A model generated the notes under the pieces. The model was not told the DNA's origin. It made no database searches and saw only the letters and a program-made list of their open reading frames with translations. 64,000 nt of DNA, taken from NCBI RefSeq assembly GCF_020497125.1, contig NC_059076.1, forward strand, positions 7,927,951 to 7,991,950. Reading direction: 5' to 3'. The stretch comes from Mauremys mutica (Eukaryota; Chordata; Testudines; Geoemydidae). Both the position numbers and the translations under genes were made by a program. Positions 53,351-64,000 of this stretch are shown piece after piece; the first letter of the stretch is position 1, and every line of letters begins with the position of its first letter.

Positions 53351-55559
53351 ATCCTTCTCCTCTTTTTTAAGTATCTCTACTTAATACTTTTCTGGGTCAT
53401 GTCATGGATGCATGCAGAAGCCAGAGACGCCTGTGTGTTTACAAGCTGGATAAAAGTGTTATTAGTAATAAGGCCCTAAAATTGTACAGGGCAGCGCCCC
53501 CTGTGGGTGCGGTGAGAGGTACAGCGATTACCTTTTTATTTGCCTCCCAGCAGAATTTCTGCTAAATTCAGCAGAATTTAGTTAGCCCCCATCATTAAAT
53601 CAGAAGTGTGTGGTTGTTACCCTAGGAAAGCTAGCAGAGGTCCGTGCGGATGTAGTTCCTGCCTGATATGTTCATCGGCATGCATGGGTGGGGAAAGGGT
53701 ACCTGCAACGTTCTCCATGGTGCAGGTAGCAGAAAATGATCCCAATTAAGTCATTGGGTGGGGAAGCATTGCAGAGACTGGGGATGTGATACTCCAGGGC
53801 CATGGCCTCCAACCATCCGCAAGGGCCCTTCACCTCTGCTGTCTTCAGTGGGGGGTTGGTGGTCTGCTCCACTGCTGCTCCTCCTAGAGGCTGTCACCTT
53901 ATCTCCTTGTTTCTTGGGGCACCAGGTGTCACTCCTTCAAACAGGCCCTTATGGTGGCCCAGTGTGGGCACTTCCACCGCAGTCAATGGGCTCTTGTGAG
54001 GGGACAGCAAGTGCCTGGAGCCCAGGGGAGTGGCAGCTGAGGAGCCATCCCACTTGCTGAGGAAAGGGAAAAGATATCCCCTCCCCACAGTTGCTAGGAT
54101 AACCACTGAGTGCCCCTAGAAACCATGAGCTAGGAAGGATTATCAGGCGTCTCCTCCCCATCAGACGTTTGTTAGGGAACCATAGGCGGTTCTCTAGTTA
54201 CCATGCTGGGGGTTCTGCGGTGTGTCTGGCCGCGGCTCAGACACCAGCAGTGGGACAGGTCCCTCGCTGCCCCAGAAGACCCTTCTGTATTGGAAGAGGC
54301 AGTACCAAGTGGCTTCCATACTCGAGTCTGTAGCAAGGGCACCGGCCTCCTGTCTGCTCTTGCTCCTTAAAAAAGCCTGTGATGCAATTTGCACGAAACT
54401 GGTATAATCCCAGGTCAGTCAAAACAAAGCTCACGCACCTCCCAGCTCCCCCAGTCCAACCATTATCTCCTTCCAGTGCGTCAGTTATCACACTTACACC
54501 TAACCCACCACTGTCCCAAGATCTGGGGAAACCAAGGCTTCCAGGCAGACAGCCCTGTGCTTCTGCACTGCCTCCTGTAACCCCCTCCCTCGACTCCCAT
54601 GGCAATACAACTCCTGCAGGGTCCATGCTCCCAGGGGCTCCCCTGAACCCACCTCAGGAATGGAAGTCACTATGTGGTGTCCACACTGCACAAGATAATG
54701 TTACCATGGTTTTGCCCCACTGTATGGCTGGGAGAACAAACACTGAGAGCAATCATCCCTCGGTACATACAAAGCCCTGTCCACCTGATGTAGCCATAGG
54801 GGAGTTTCTGCAGGGTTAGGTGAAAGGGGACAATTCCAGAGTCACGGCCCCACTTCTTCTACAATGACCCTGTCCTGCCCCAGAGTCCCCGCCACTCAAA
54901 GTGAAGGGGACAATCCAGCTGCTGATGTTCCACTCCAAAGCTAACATGGACACACTGTACAGATGTTCATTCAGTTACAATTCAGCGTCCACTTCGGTGG
55001 GTATTATCTGAGCAGCTGGACCAAGTTTACATCAATATGGGAACCTTAGCATTCAATTTTTGTGATTTACATGCATTTAAATTCTGAGCCTGACTCTACT
55101 GCACTAATGTTGTCATTGGCATTTCATGTCATTCATTCCACTAAGCTGAACAAGCCGGCCACTTTCTAAACTCTTAGCAATGTCAGTAGTTTCACTACCT
55201 CTTGCTTAAACATAAAGAAAAGCCAAGAGGTTGCCTGCCTTTAAAAGCACAGGTTTAACTCTTTGAAATGGGTGGTGGTAAAGCATTGAAAGAATGTGCA
55301 TGCTTTTGTGCCTCATCATATGTTGTGTTCCTATTATCAAGAGGATAATACAAAAATAATCTATTACAAAATTAAAATTCCCATTGAAGCACAAATGTGC
55401 ACAAGACCTGTTATCACTAGAGACATCAGGAACATCCCAATTGTCATCTAAGATTCTCTAGATGTTTAAGTGAAATTATTTTTTAAATGATTTTTAAAAT
55501 ATCAAGGAAATATACTGTTAGGAATTGAAATATTATTGATATGATAACATGAGAATTCA
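53351..55559. other. No recognised gene or repeat
   Basis: About 2.2 kb of moderately GC-rich, mostly single-copy-looking sequence. Frames of 100-146 codons (53758-54060, 54379-54819) are proline- and serine-rich without known motifs. GCGCCCCCTGTGGGTGC at 53492 resembles a word near LTR 3' ends elsewhere, but no LTR could be framed. Confidence 0.35.
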
Positions 55560-55740
55560 AATGATCCTGGACTTGGAGAGATTCTAATGTCTTTATTCGT
55601 GCAGAGTGGCACCTTACTCCTTGAATAGTCTTGCTGATTTCAGCAGGTCTACTCACATGCTTAAAGTTAAGCACATGCTTAAGTATTTTTCTGGATCAAG
55701 GCCAGAGTGCTCAGCAGCTAGCATGATTAAGCCTCTAGTG
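55560..55740. repeat. CTTAAAGTTAAGCA palindromic repeat
   Basis: GTCTACTCACATGCTTAAAG, TTAAGCACATGCTTAAGTA and CTGGATCAAGGCC. It is an intact-looking relative of the split copy at 57600-57690 and 61758-61805. Confidence 0.5.
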
Positions 55741-55904
55741 CCCAGTTGTGCAACACTTACTATACTGTGAGTTGCCACAGAGACTTCAGTGGAATTATAT
55801 GTGTCAGTAACTGACCACCAATATCAGTAATGATTGCACAATTAGGATCAAAGGAAGGAATCTTAAGAGTGGAAGCATTGAATTTTACAATATATCAGTA
55901 GCTA

Positions 55905-56390
55905 CCACTGGGAAAAAAAAATTAACAAAAAGATTTTTAAATGAAAAAATCCATTTTTAAAGACAATGAAATATTTCTTGAAAAATAGTTGATATTGTCA
56001 ATTATTCTCAGAACTATTTTTAGGATTTTTTAAAATTAAAAAATAATGTTAAATTTTTGGTTTAACGAAAAGCCTAGTTTTGGTAAACAACCTTTTTATA
56101 ATCATTTTCAATAATATTTTTGTTTGTTTTTAAATAAAAAACAAAATCCAAAAACCTAAAGGTGTGTCCATTTCACAAGGAAACTACCAAGTTTGGGAAA
56201 ATTGAATGAAATTAGTTATTTTATTTTGCTTTTCAAAACAGTAGTAACATTTTTTGTTTACCAAAAATGGTTTTGGTAAATGAAAATTTGATAATGTTTT
56301 CAATAATTTGATTTTAAAATTAATTTTATCTGGGGAAAAAAGAAAAATGGGTCTCTTGTTCATGAAAACAACTTCAAAGATTCAGAATTG
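55905..56390. repeat. AT-rich dispersed repeat
   Basis: Runs of AAAAATCCATTTTTAAAGA, TTTTGGTAAACAACC and CCAAAAATGGTTTTGGTAAA with internal inverted complementarity; the same style as 14310-14515. Soft boundaries. Confidence 0.4.
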
Positions 56391-56899
56391 GTCATGAAAC
56401 TAGTTTTGTATTTGACTAGTATTAATAATAAACTGCCTTATTACATGCAAAGATGAGTTACTTTTAACATTGTTACTCTTGCAACTTTTAAAACTTCCAC
56501 AGCAAAGAAAATGACATAGAGGTGTAAAATGGAAAAAGATGAAAGATGCTGCACAAGGGAATTTCAAACCTGATAGCCTGAGGGTTAAGCATAGACTGTT
56601 AAAAGAAGAATCCAATTAAACTTTAAAACAAGGATGTACCAAATTGCCCAACTGTAATAAATTCATTCTGTACGGATAAATTAAAACAACAATCCATAAT
56701 AAATACATGTGCTTCTTAAGCACATCAAATTAATTAAAGTGGATTGTTTTATTTAGAGTTTAAGAAAAGTTCTCTCATTTGGGTGGTGGCCTTAGCTGTG
56801 TTTGAGTATCTAGGCCGCTACCCAAGGATGCAGAGACATGCATTCTGCAACAACTCAGAGAGGATCACTTCATAAAAAAATAAAACTTCTGTATAAAAA
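56391..56899. other. No recognisable feature
   Basis: AT-rich DNA without transposon ends or coding frames that I can support. Confidence 0.4.
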
Positions 56900-56907
56900 A
56901 TAATAAA

Positions 56908-57176
56908 TAGAGCCCTGCGTGGCTACAAAAAGGTGTATCTACATCCAATCCGCGATTCACAAAACTTGTCTGCAGATATCTGCAGATTTGCAGGGCTCTA
57001 GACAGCTCCACAGGTCTAGACGCAGGACTGTGTCAAGCCCCCAACCTCCCCCCAGCCCCACTTCTCCCCAGATACCTCCTGCCCTGCCGCCCACTCCTCC
57101 TTCCCCACTCTGGACAGAGAGACTACAACTCTGAGCCTTTCTATGAAGCAGATATTCCTGGATTTGCAGGGCTTTT
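56908..57176. mobile_element. Small hAT-like element, perfect 8-bp flanks
   Basis: ATAATAAA is present at 56900-56907 and 57177-57184. Ends TAGAGCCCTGC and the complement of AAAAGCCCTGC are inverted. A further GCAGGGCTCTAGA at 56990 repeats the terminus internally. It is 269 bp and non-coding. The AT-rich flank lowers certainty a little. Confidence 0.6.
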
Positions 57177-57599
57177 ATAATAAAACCATGGATCGAAAGC
57201 ACGCCTCATTATTAGACTTCAAAGCCCGGACCTGGAGCTGTGTTTATCAGATGATTTCGATAATACTCTAATGTTTTATTAAACTTCTGGTTGGTCACCA
57301 GCATCTGGTGAAATACAGGCCACCCCGGGACCAGACTTGCTAATGAGCTCAGCTTCCATTAGGTACCCAAATGAAGTAGCCAGACTTCCAAAAGGAAGCA
57401 CCCTTCAGCTCTCTTAAGAGCAATGGTAACAGCTGGGTACCGGGAACTTTGGAAAATCCAGACACTTATTTGGGTGCCTAAGTGACAGCAGCTGAGTGCC
57501 GAGCTCACTGGAAAATCGGGCTAAATATGTGGAGTGAAAAACCTCTTAAAGTCATTTTTCCTTGTAAGTCAAGGCTCACTATGGCCACAATGCAGCAAC
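57177..57599. other. No recognisable feature
   Basis: Mixed sequence before the nested LINE complex; no repeat ends or genes seen. Confidence 0.4.
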
Positions 57600-57689
57600 G
57601 TGCTTACCCAGTAGCTTAATTTTAAGCACAAGAACAGTCCCAGTGAAGTCAATGAGACTACTCATGCTTCAAGTTAAGTAAGCAGTTCT

Positions 57690-57752
57690 GGTCTCCCATG
57701 TTTAAGAAAGATGAATTCAAACGGGGACAGATGAAGAGAAGGACTACGAGCA
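57690..57752 (+). repeat. Second-family CR1-like LINE, 5' remnant of the split copy
   Basis: TCTGGTCTCCCATGTTTAAG and AAAGATGAATTCAAACGGG encode the WSPMFKKDEFK segment found in the minus LINE at 62.87 kb. Homology breaks where the CR1 begins. Confidence 0.65.
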
Positions 57753-58288
57753 TAGGTGGGGGTTCCACAACCACCATTCTCAAGAGAAGGAGATGGGTGG
57801 TGGTGGTTGGGGATTCCCTCCTATGGGGCACGGAGTCATCCATCTGCCGTCCAGACCAGGAAACTCAAAGTGTGCTGCTTGCTCGGAACTAGAATTCAGG
57901 ATGTGACAAAGTGTCTGCCAAGTCTGATCAAGCCCTTGGACCGCTACCCCTTCCTAATTCTTCTTCTGGGCACCAATGATACTGCCAAGAATGACCTTGA
58001 GCAGGTCACTGCATGACTCTGGGAAGAAGGATAAAGGAGTTTGAGGCACAAGTCGTGTTCTCATCAATCCTCCCTGTTGAAGGAAAAGGCCCAGATAGAG
58101 ACCACTAAATTGTGGAAGTAAATGCATGGTTATGCAGGTGGTGTCAGAGGGGGCTTTGGATTCTTCGACCATGGGATGTTGTTCCAGGAAGAAGGATTGC
58201 TAGGAAGAGATGGGATCCACCTAAGGAAGAGAGGGAAGAGCATCTTTGCAGACATGCTTGCTAACCTAGTGAGGAGGGCTTTAAACTA
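57753..58288 (+). pseudogene. CR1 ORF1 esterase-domain remnant
   Basis: The remnant starts at the segment before the SGNH domain (GVPQPP / GGSTTTI). GDSLLWGTESSICRP and GTNDTAKNDLEQVTA are legible, and DGIHLRKRGKSIF remains near 58210, giving all three SGNH blocks in order. Stops after the second block and a frameshift before the third prevent translation. The zinc-binding N-terminus is missing. Confidence 0.75.
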
Positions 58289-58299
58289 GGTTCACCAGG

Positions 58300-61080
58300 G
58301 GATGATGACCTAAGCCCGGAGATAAGTGGGGAAGCAGGATACTGGGAGGAAACATAAGAAGGAGAGTGCAACAGGGGAGGCCTCCTGATTCATAGTCAGA
58401 AAGTATGGCAATTGGCTAGTTTTCTTAGGTGCCTGTACACGAATGCAAGAAGCTTAGGAAACAAGCAGGAAGAATTGAAAGTCCTGGCACAGTCAGTGAT
58501 GTGATTGGAATAACAGAGACTTGGTGGGTAACTCGCATGACTGGAGCACTGGAGCATGGATGGGTATAAACTGTTCAGGAAGGACAGGTGGGGGGGGAAA
58601 GTTGGAGGAGTTGCACTATATGTAAGAGAGCAGTATGATTGCTTGGCGCGCTAGTATGAAACTGGAGAAAAACCTGTTGAGAGTTTTGGGTTAAGTTTAG
58701 AGACAAGAGCAACAAGGGTAGTGTCATGGTGGGCATCTGGTACAGCTCACCAGACCAGGAGGATGAGGTGGATGAGGCTTTCTTCGGACAACTAACAGCA
58801 GTTTCAAGATCACAGGCCCTGGGGAACTTCAATCACCCTGACATCTGCTGGGAGAACAATACAGCAGTGCACAGACAATCCAGGAAATTTCTGGAGCATG
58901 TTGGGGATAACTTCCTGGTGTAAGTGTTGGAGGAACCAACTAGGGGTCATGCTCCTCTTGACCTGCTTCTCACAAACAGGGAAGAATTGGTAGGGGAAGT
59001 AGACATGGGTGGCAACCTGGGCAGCAGTGACCATGAGATGGTCGAGTTCAGGATCCTGACACAAGGAAAAAAGGAAAGCAGTAGAACAGAGACCCTGGAC
59101 TTCAGAAAAGCAGACTTTGACTCCCTCAGGGAACTGATGGGCAGGATCCCCTGGGAGAATGGCATGAGGGGGAAAGGAGTCCAGGAGAGCTGGCTGTATT
59201 TTAAAGAATCCTTATTGAGGGCACAGGAACAAACCATCCTGATGTGCAGAAAGAATAGCAAATATGGCAGGCGACCAGTTTGGCTTAACAGAAATCTTCA
59301 GTGAGCTTAAACACAAAAAGGAAGCTTACAAGAAGTGGAAACTTGGACAGATGATGAGGGAGGAGTATAAAAATATTGCTAGAGTATGCAGGGGTGTAAT
59401 CAGGAAACCAAGGCACAATTGGAGTTGCAGCTAGCAAGGGATGTGAAGGGTAACAAGAAGGACAGGGAAAGTGTGGATCCCTTACTGAATGGGGGAGGCA
59501 ACCTAGTGACAGACGATGTGGAAAAAGCTGAAGTACTCAATGCTTTTTTTGCCTTGGCCTTCACAGACAAGGTCAGCTCCCAGACTGCTGAACTGGACAG
59601 TACAGTATGGGGAGGACTCAAGCAGCCCTCAGTGGTGAAAGAACAGGTTGACTATTTAGAAAAGCTGGACATGCACAAGTCCATGGGGCTAGATGCAATG
59701 CATCTGAGGGTGCTGAGGGAGTTGGCTGATGTGATTGCAGAGCCATTGGCCATTATCTTTGAAAACTTGTGGTGATTGGGGGAGGCCCCGGACAATTGGG
59801 AAAAGGCAAATATAGTGCCATCTTTTAAAAATGGGAAGAAGAAGAATCCAGGGAACTACAAACCGGTCAGCCTCACCTCAGCCCCCGGAAAAATTATGGA
59901 GCAGGTCCTCAAGGAATCCATTTTGAAGCACTTTGAGGAGAGGAAGGTGACCAGGAAGAGTCAACATGTATTCACCGAGGGCAAGTCATGCCTGTCCAAC
60001 CTGATTGCCTTCTGTGATGAGATAACTGGCTCTGTGGATATGGGGACAATGGTGAACATGATATACCTTGACTTTAACAAAGTGTTTCATATGGTCTTCC
60101 ACAGTATTCTTGACAGCAAGTTAAAGAAGTATGGATTGGATGAATGGACTATAAGGTGACTAGAAAGCTGGCTAGATAGTCAGGCTTGATGAGTAGTGAT
60201 CAATGGCTCGAAGTCTAGTTGGCAGCTAGTATCAAACAGAGTGCCCAAGGGGTTGGTCCTGGGGCCGGTTTTGTTCAACATCTTCATTAATGATCTGGAT
60301 GATGGGATGGATTGCACCCTCAGCAAGTTCATGGATTATACTAAGATGGAGAGAGAGGTAGATAGGGTCCAGAGTGACCTAGACAAATTGGAGAATTGGG
60401 CCAAAAGAAATCTGATGAGGTTCAACAAGGACAAGTGCAGAGTCCTGCACTTAAGACAGAAGAATCCCATGCACTGCTACAGGCTGGGGACAGACTGGCT
60501 AAGTGGCAGTTCTGCAGAAAAGGACCTGGGAATTACAGTGGATATGAGACAACTGTGTGCCCTTTTTGCCAAGAAGGCTAACGCCATATTGGGTTGAATT
60601 AGTAGGAGCATTGCCAGCAGATCGGGGGAAGTGATTATTCCCCTCTATTCGGCAGTGATGAAGCCACATCTGGAGTATTGCATCCAGTTTTGCCCCCCCT
60701 CCCCTACAGAAATGATTTGAACAAATTGGAGAGTCCAGCGGAGGGCAACAAAAATGATTAGGGAGCTGGGGCACATGACTTAGGAGGAGAGGCTGAGGGA
60801 GCAGGGCGTATTTAGGGGGGATTTGATAGCAGGCTTCAACTGCCTGAAGGGGGGTTCCAAAAAGGATGGAGCTCAGCTGTTCTCAGTGGTGGCAGATGAC
60901 AGAACAAGGAGTAATGGTCTCAAGTTGCAGCGGGGGAGGTCTAGGTTGGATATTAGGAAAAACTTTTTCACTAGGAGGGTGGTGAAGCACTGGAATGGGT
61001 TACCTAGGGAGGTGGTGGAATCTCCACCCTTAGACGTTTTTAAGGTCGGGCTTCACAAAGCCCTGGCTAGGATGACTTAG
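58300..61080 (+). pseudogene. CR1 ORF2 remnant
   Basis: The endonuclease blocks TNARSLGNKQ, TETWW and DGYKLFRKDR are present. GDFN has become GNFN (58822), which removes an acidic active-site residue; SDHEMVEF remains. The reverse transcriptase is spread over at least five frames: [37 protein letters not shown], then [20 protein letters not shown] and KFMDYTK. The FADD catalytic motif is now FMDY, so polymerase activity is lost at the sequence level. The C-terminal block ends near 61080. Confidence 0.82.
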
Positions 61081-61165
61081 TTGGGGTTGGTTCTGCTTTG
61101 AGCAGGGGGTTGTACTAGATGACCTCCTGAGGTCCCTTCCAACCCTGATATTCTATGATTCTATG

Positions 61166-61757
61166 GACATCAACAAGTTGATGCCTGAAATTAGATGAAG
61201 GTTTCTAACCATCAGAAGAGTGAAGTTCTGGAACAGCCTTCCAAGGGGAGCAGTGGGAGAAAAAAACCTAACTGGCTTCAAGACTGAGTTTGATAAATTT
61301 ATAGAGGGGATAGTATGATGAGACTGCCTACAATGGCACATAGCCGATGTGTGACTACTTGCTGAAAATATCCCCGATGGCCAGTGATGGGACACTAGAT
61401 GGGGAGGGTTCTAAGTTACTACAGTGAATTCTTTCCCAGGTGACTGGCTGGTGGGTCTTGCCCACAAGCTCCAGGTCCAACTGATTGCCATATCGGTCAG
61501 ATTGGCTGAGACACTGTGGGGATGCCTTCCTTTGCATCATGGGGCACGGGTCACTTGCAGGTTTAAACTATTGTAAATATTGGATTGTCTGTAACTTGAA
61601 GTCTTTAAACCATGATTTGAGGACTTTAGTAACTCAGACAGAGGTTAGGGGTCTATTACAGGAGTGGGTGGGCAAGATTCTGTGGCCTGCAATGTGCAGG
61701 AAGTCAGACTAGATGATCATGATGATCCCTTCTGGCCTCAAAGCCTGATTCTAAGGT
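61166..61757 (+). repeat. Second-family CR1-like LINE, 3' part of the split copy
   Basis: CTGAAATTAGATGAAGGTTT, GTGAAGTTCTGGAACAGCC, TTCCCAGGTGACTGGCTGG, CAGACTAGATGATCATGATG and the end CCTTCTGGCCTCAAAG. It is colinear with the minus copy at 62030-62620, and lacks about 170-200 codons that should lie between the two remnants. Confidence 0.7.
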
Positions 61758-62028
61758 CATGAAGATGAGCATTTTCATGCTTAAGTGTTTGCTGGATCCA
61801 GGCCGTAAATCTTAGCTTGTCATCATTAAGATCCTATGTTGCTTTTTTGCAAAAGTAAGGTTTTTAACCCTAGTGCCCTTGCCAAATTCCAGTTTAAGTA
61901 ATTGTCTTTTGCTGAAATACACTCTCCCTGCAGTTTTAAATGAATACATTATTCTAGTCACTTCCTGTCCTGTTTTGTAATCTAGATGTACACTGTTACA
62001 GTTGTAATATTCCAACCCAGAGGATGCT
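61758..62028. other. Spacer between two tail-to-tail LINEs
   Basis: About 270 bp that begins with the rest of the split palindromic repeat and then holds no feature I recognise. Confidence 0.45.
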
Positions 62029-64000
62029 CATAGACTCATAGACTTTAAGGTCAGAAGGGACCATTATAATCATCTAGTCTGACCTCCTGCACAATGCAGG
62101 CCACAGAATCTCACCCATGCACTTCTGTAACAAACCCCTAACCTATGTCTGAGTTATTGAAGTCCTCAAATCGTGGTTTGAAGACCTCAAGCTGCAGAGA
62201 ATCCTCCAGCAAGTGACCTGTGCCCCATGCTGCAGAGGAAGGCGAAAAACCTCCAGGGCCTCTGCCAATCTGCCCTGGAGGAAAATTCCTTCCCGACCCC
62301 AAATATGGCAATCAGTTAAGCTCTGAGCATGTGGGCAAGACTCACCAGCCAGCACCCAGGAAAGAATTCCCTGTAGTAACTCAGATCCCAACCAATCTAA
62401 CATCCCATCGCAGACCACTGGGCATACTTACCTGCTGATAATCAAAGATCAATTGTCAAAATTAGGCTATCCCATCATACCATCCCCTCCATAAACTTAT
62501 CAAGCTTAGTCTTGAAGCCAGATATGTCTTTTGCCCCCACTACTCTCCTTGGAAGGCTGTTCCAGAACTTCACTCCTCTAATGGTTAGAAACCTTCATCT
62601 AATTTCAAGTCTAAACTTCCTAGTGTACAGTTTATATCCATTTGTTCTTGTGTCCACACTGATACTAAGCTTAAATAATTCTTCTCCCTCCCTAATATTA
62701 ATCCCTCTGATATATTTATAAAGAGCAATCATATCCCCTCTCAATCTTCTTTTGGTTAGATTAAACAAGCCAAGCTCTTTGAGTCTCCTTTCATAAGCCA
62801 GGTTTTCCATTCCTCGGATCATCCTAGTAGCCCGTCTCTGAACGTGTTCCAGTTTGAATTCATCCTTCTTAAACATGGGAGACCAGAACTGCACACAGTA
62901 TTCCAGATGAGGTCTCACCAGTGCCTTATATAATGGTACTAACACCTCCTTATCTTTGCTGGAAATACCTCGCCTGATGCATCCTAAAACCGCATTCGCT
63001 TTTTTAACGGCTATATCACATTGGCGGGTGATAGTCATCCTGTGATCAACCAATACTCCGAGGTCCTTCTCCTCCTCCGTTACTTCCAACTGATGCGTCC
63101 CCAATTTATAACTAAAATTCTTGTTATTAATCCCTAAATGCATGACCTTGCACTTTTCACTATTAAATTTCATCCTATTACTATTACTCCAGTTTACAAG
63201 GTCATCCAGATCTTCCTGTATGATATCCCGGTCCTTCTCTGCGTTAGCAATACCTCCCAGCTTTGTGTCATCCGCAAACTTTATTAGCACATTCATGCTT
63301 TTTGTGCCAAAGTCAGTAATAAAAAGGTTGAATAAGATTGGTCCCAAAACCGATCCCTGAGGAACTCCACTAGTAACTGCCTTCCAGCCTGACAGTTCAC
63401 CTTTCAGTACTACCCGTTGTAGTCTCCCCTTTAACCAGTTCCTTATCCACCTTTCAATTTTCATATTGATCCCCATCTTTTCCAATTTAACTAATAATTC
63501 CCCATGTGGAACCGTGTCAAATGCCTTACTGAAATTGAGGTAAATTAGATCTACTGCATTTCCTTTGTCTAAAAATCTGTTACCTTCTCAGAGAAGGAGA
63601 TCAGGTTGGTTTGGCACGATCTACCTTTTGTAAAACCATGCTGTATTTTGTCCCAATTACCATTGACCTCAATGTCCTTAACTACTTTCTCCTTCAAAAT
63701 TTTTTCCAAGACCTTACATACTACATATGTCAAACTAACAGGCCTATAGTTACTCAGATCACATTTTTTCCCTTTCTTAAAAATAGGAACTATGTTAGCA
63801 ATTCTGCAGTTGTACAGTACAACCCCTGAGTTTACCGATTCATTAAAAATTCTTGCTAATGGGCTTGCAATTTCATGTGCCAGTTCCTTTAATATTCTTG
63901 GATGAAGATTATCTGGGCCCTCTGATTTCGTCCCATTAAGCTGTTCGAGTTTGGCTTCTACCTCGGATGTGGTAATATCTACCTCCATATCCTCATTCCC
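62029..64000 (-). mobile_element. Second-family CR1-like LINE, runs off the window
   Basis: On minus it ends at its 3' tail (plus: CATAGACTCATAGACTTTAA, GACCTCCTGCACAATGCAGG). It has about 560 bp of 3' UTR and an ORF2 that is open apart from one frameshift up to the window edge. The tail unit (AGTCTATG) differs from that of the CR1 at 7941. Confidence 0.8.
62595..64000 (-). pseudogene. CR1-clade reverse transcriptase, one frameshift, partial
   Basis: From the window edge on minus: [56 protein letters not shown] and IQHGFTKGRSCQTNLISF, then a one-base loss at about 63569 gives a stop. The second frame is open through AVDLIYLNFSKAFDTVPH and [16 protein letters not shown], the catalytic [39 protein letters not shown] and ERRLKELGLFNLTKRRLRGD to a stop at 62595. 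Motif order equals the CR1 reverse transcriptase, but the sequence differs clearly from the CR1 at 9558. The endonuclease lies outside the window. Confidence 0.85.

Larger units (their letters stand above)
57753..61165 (+). mobile_element. Degenerate CR1, nearly full length
   Basis: It covers the second half of ORF1, all of ORF2 and the 3' UTR ending TTCTATGATTCTATGG. Relative to the copy at 7941 it lacks the leader and the N-terminal half of ORF1. Many stops and frameshifts make it much older. Confidence 0.85.
57600..61805. repeat. Palindromic repeat split by a nested LINE pair
   Basis: The left piece ends CTCATGCTTCAAGTTAAGT (57660-57679) and the right piece starts TTTCATGCTTAAGTGTTTGC, CTGGATCCAGGCC (61773-61803). 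Joined, they match the uninterrupted relative at 55630-55700. The insertion between them is a second-family LINE that holds a CR1. Confidence 0.5.

Noticed and set aside
54379..54819. 146-codon plus frame
   Set aside because: Proline-rich, no known domain, no homologous copy and no clear exon boundaries; kept only as unassigned sequence.

Overview
This is a vertebrate genomic window, most probably from a turtle (Testudines, likely Cryptodira). The evidence is its repeat content: several CR1 LINEs with the octamer-type tail (ATTCTATG), two copies of the tRNA-derived SINE typical of cryptodiran turtles (about 16.0 and 51.2 kb), old MIR-like SINEs, and Harbinger, hAT and LTR elements of the kind that fill turtle genomes. 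I found no host protein-coding gene, no host RNA gene and no CRISPR or prokaryotic feature. Every convincing coding sequence belongs to a transposable element, so the window reads as an intergenic or intronic repeat archive. The species is inference and has not been tested by a search.

Layout. 0-7.2 kb: the 3' end of an unclassified dispersed repeat, a Harbinger-type MITE with TTA target-site duplications (TSDs), a MIR fragment, a second MITE, then about 3.7 kb of mostly unassigned sequence. 7.3-12.1 kb: two hAT elements side by side, each with 8-bp TSDs; the second holds an almost intact full-length CR1 (ORF1 esterase protein intact, ORF2 broken by one base). 12.1-15.8 kb: LTR-like and LINE scraps, a MITE containing a small hAT, and a fold-back repeat. 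15.76-23.95 kb: a two-gene Harbinger transposon (Myb/SANT-like protein on plus, DDE transposase on minus) disrupted by a CR1/SINE palindrome, another Harbinger MITE, a hAT that itself carries a solo LTR, and a CR1 3' fragment. 24-29 kb: a stretch poor in recognisable repeats. 29.1-30.1 kb: a CR1 fragment on minus. 31.8-35.1 kb: a fold-back hAT whose left arm holds a CR1-like LINE, which holds another hAT. 35.8-36.5 kb: a solo LTR with 5-bp TSDs. 39.7-44.6 kb: a second two-gene Harbinger with both ends preserved but a crippled transposase. 44.6-57.2 kb: diverged repeats, MITEs, MIRs, one SINE, an LTR-like block and a small hAT. 57.6-61.8 kb: a CR1 inside a second LINE family inside a palindromic repeat. 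62.0-64.0 kb: a second-family LINE on minus that runs off the window.

How the parts work together. The Harbinger elements each pair a DNA-binding Myb-like protein with a DDE transposase, and several non-autonomous MITEs share their terminal motif (GGCCTNGTCTACACTAC) and TTA/TAA targets, so they look like passengers of the same machinery. CR1 supplies an ORF1 protein with a zinc-binding N-terminus and an SGNH esterase domain, plus an endonuclease-reverse transcriptase. The nesting order gives a relative chronology. I did not find a clearly new biological system. The most unusual structures are the palindromised hAT, the template-switch-like CR1/SINE palindrome, a micro-inversion inside a dispersed repeat, and the arrays of short palindromes near Harbinger ends.
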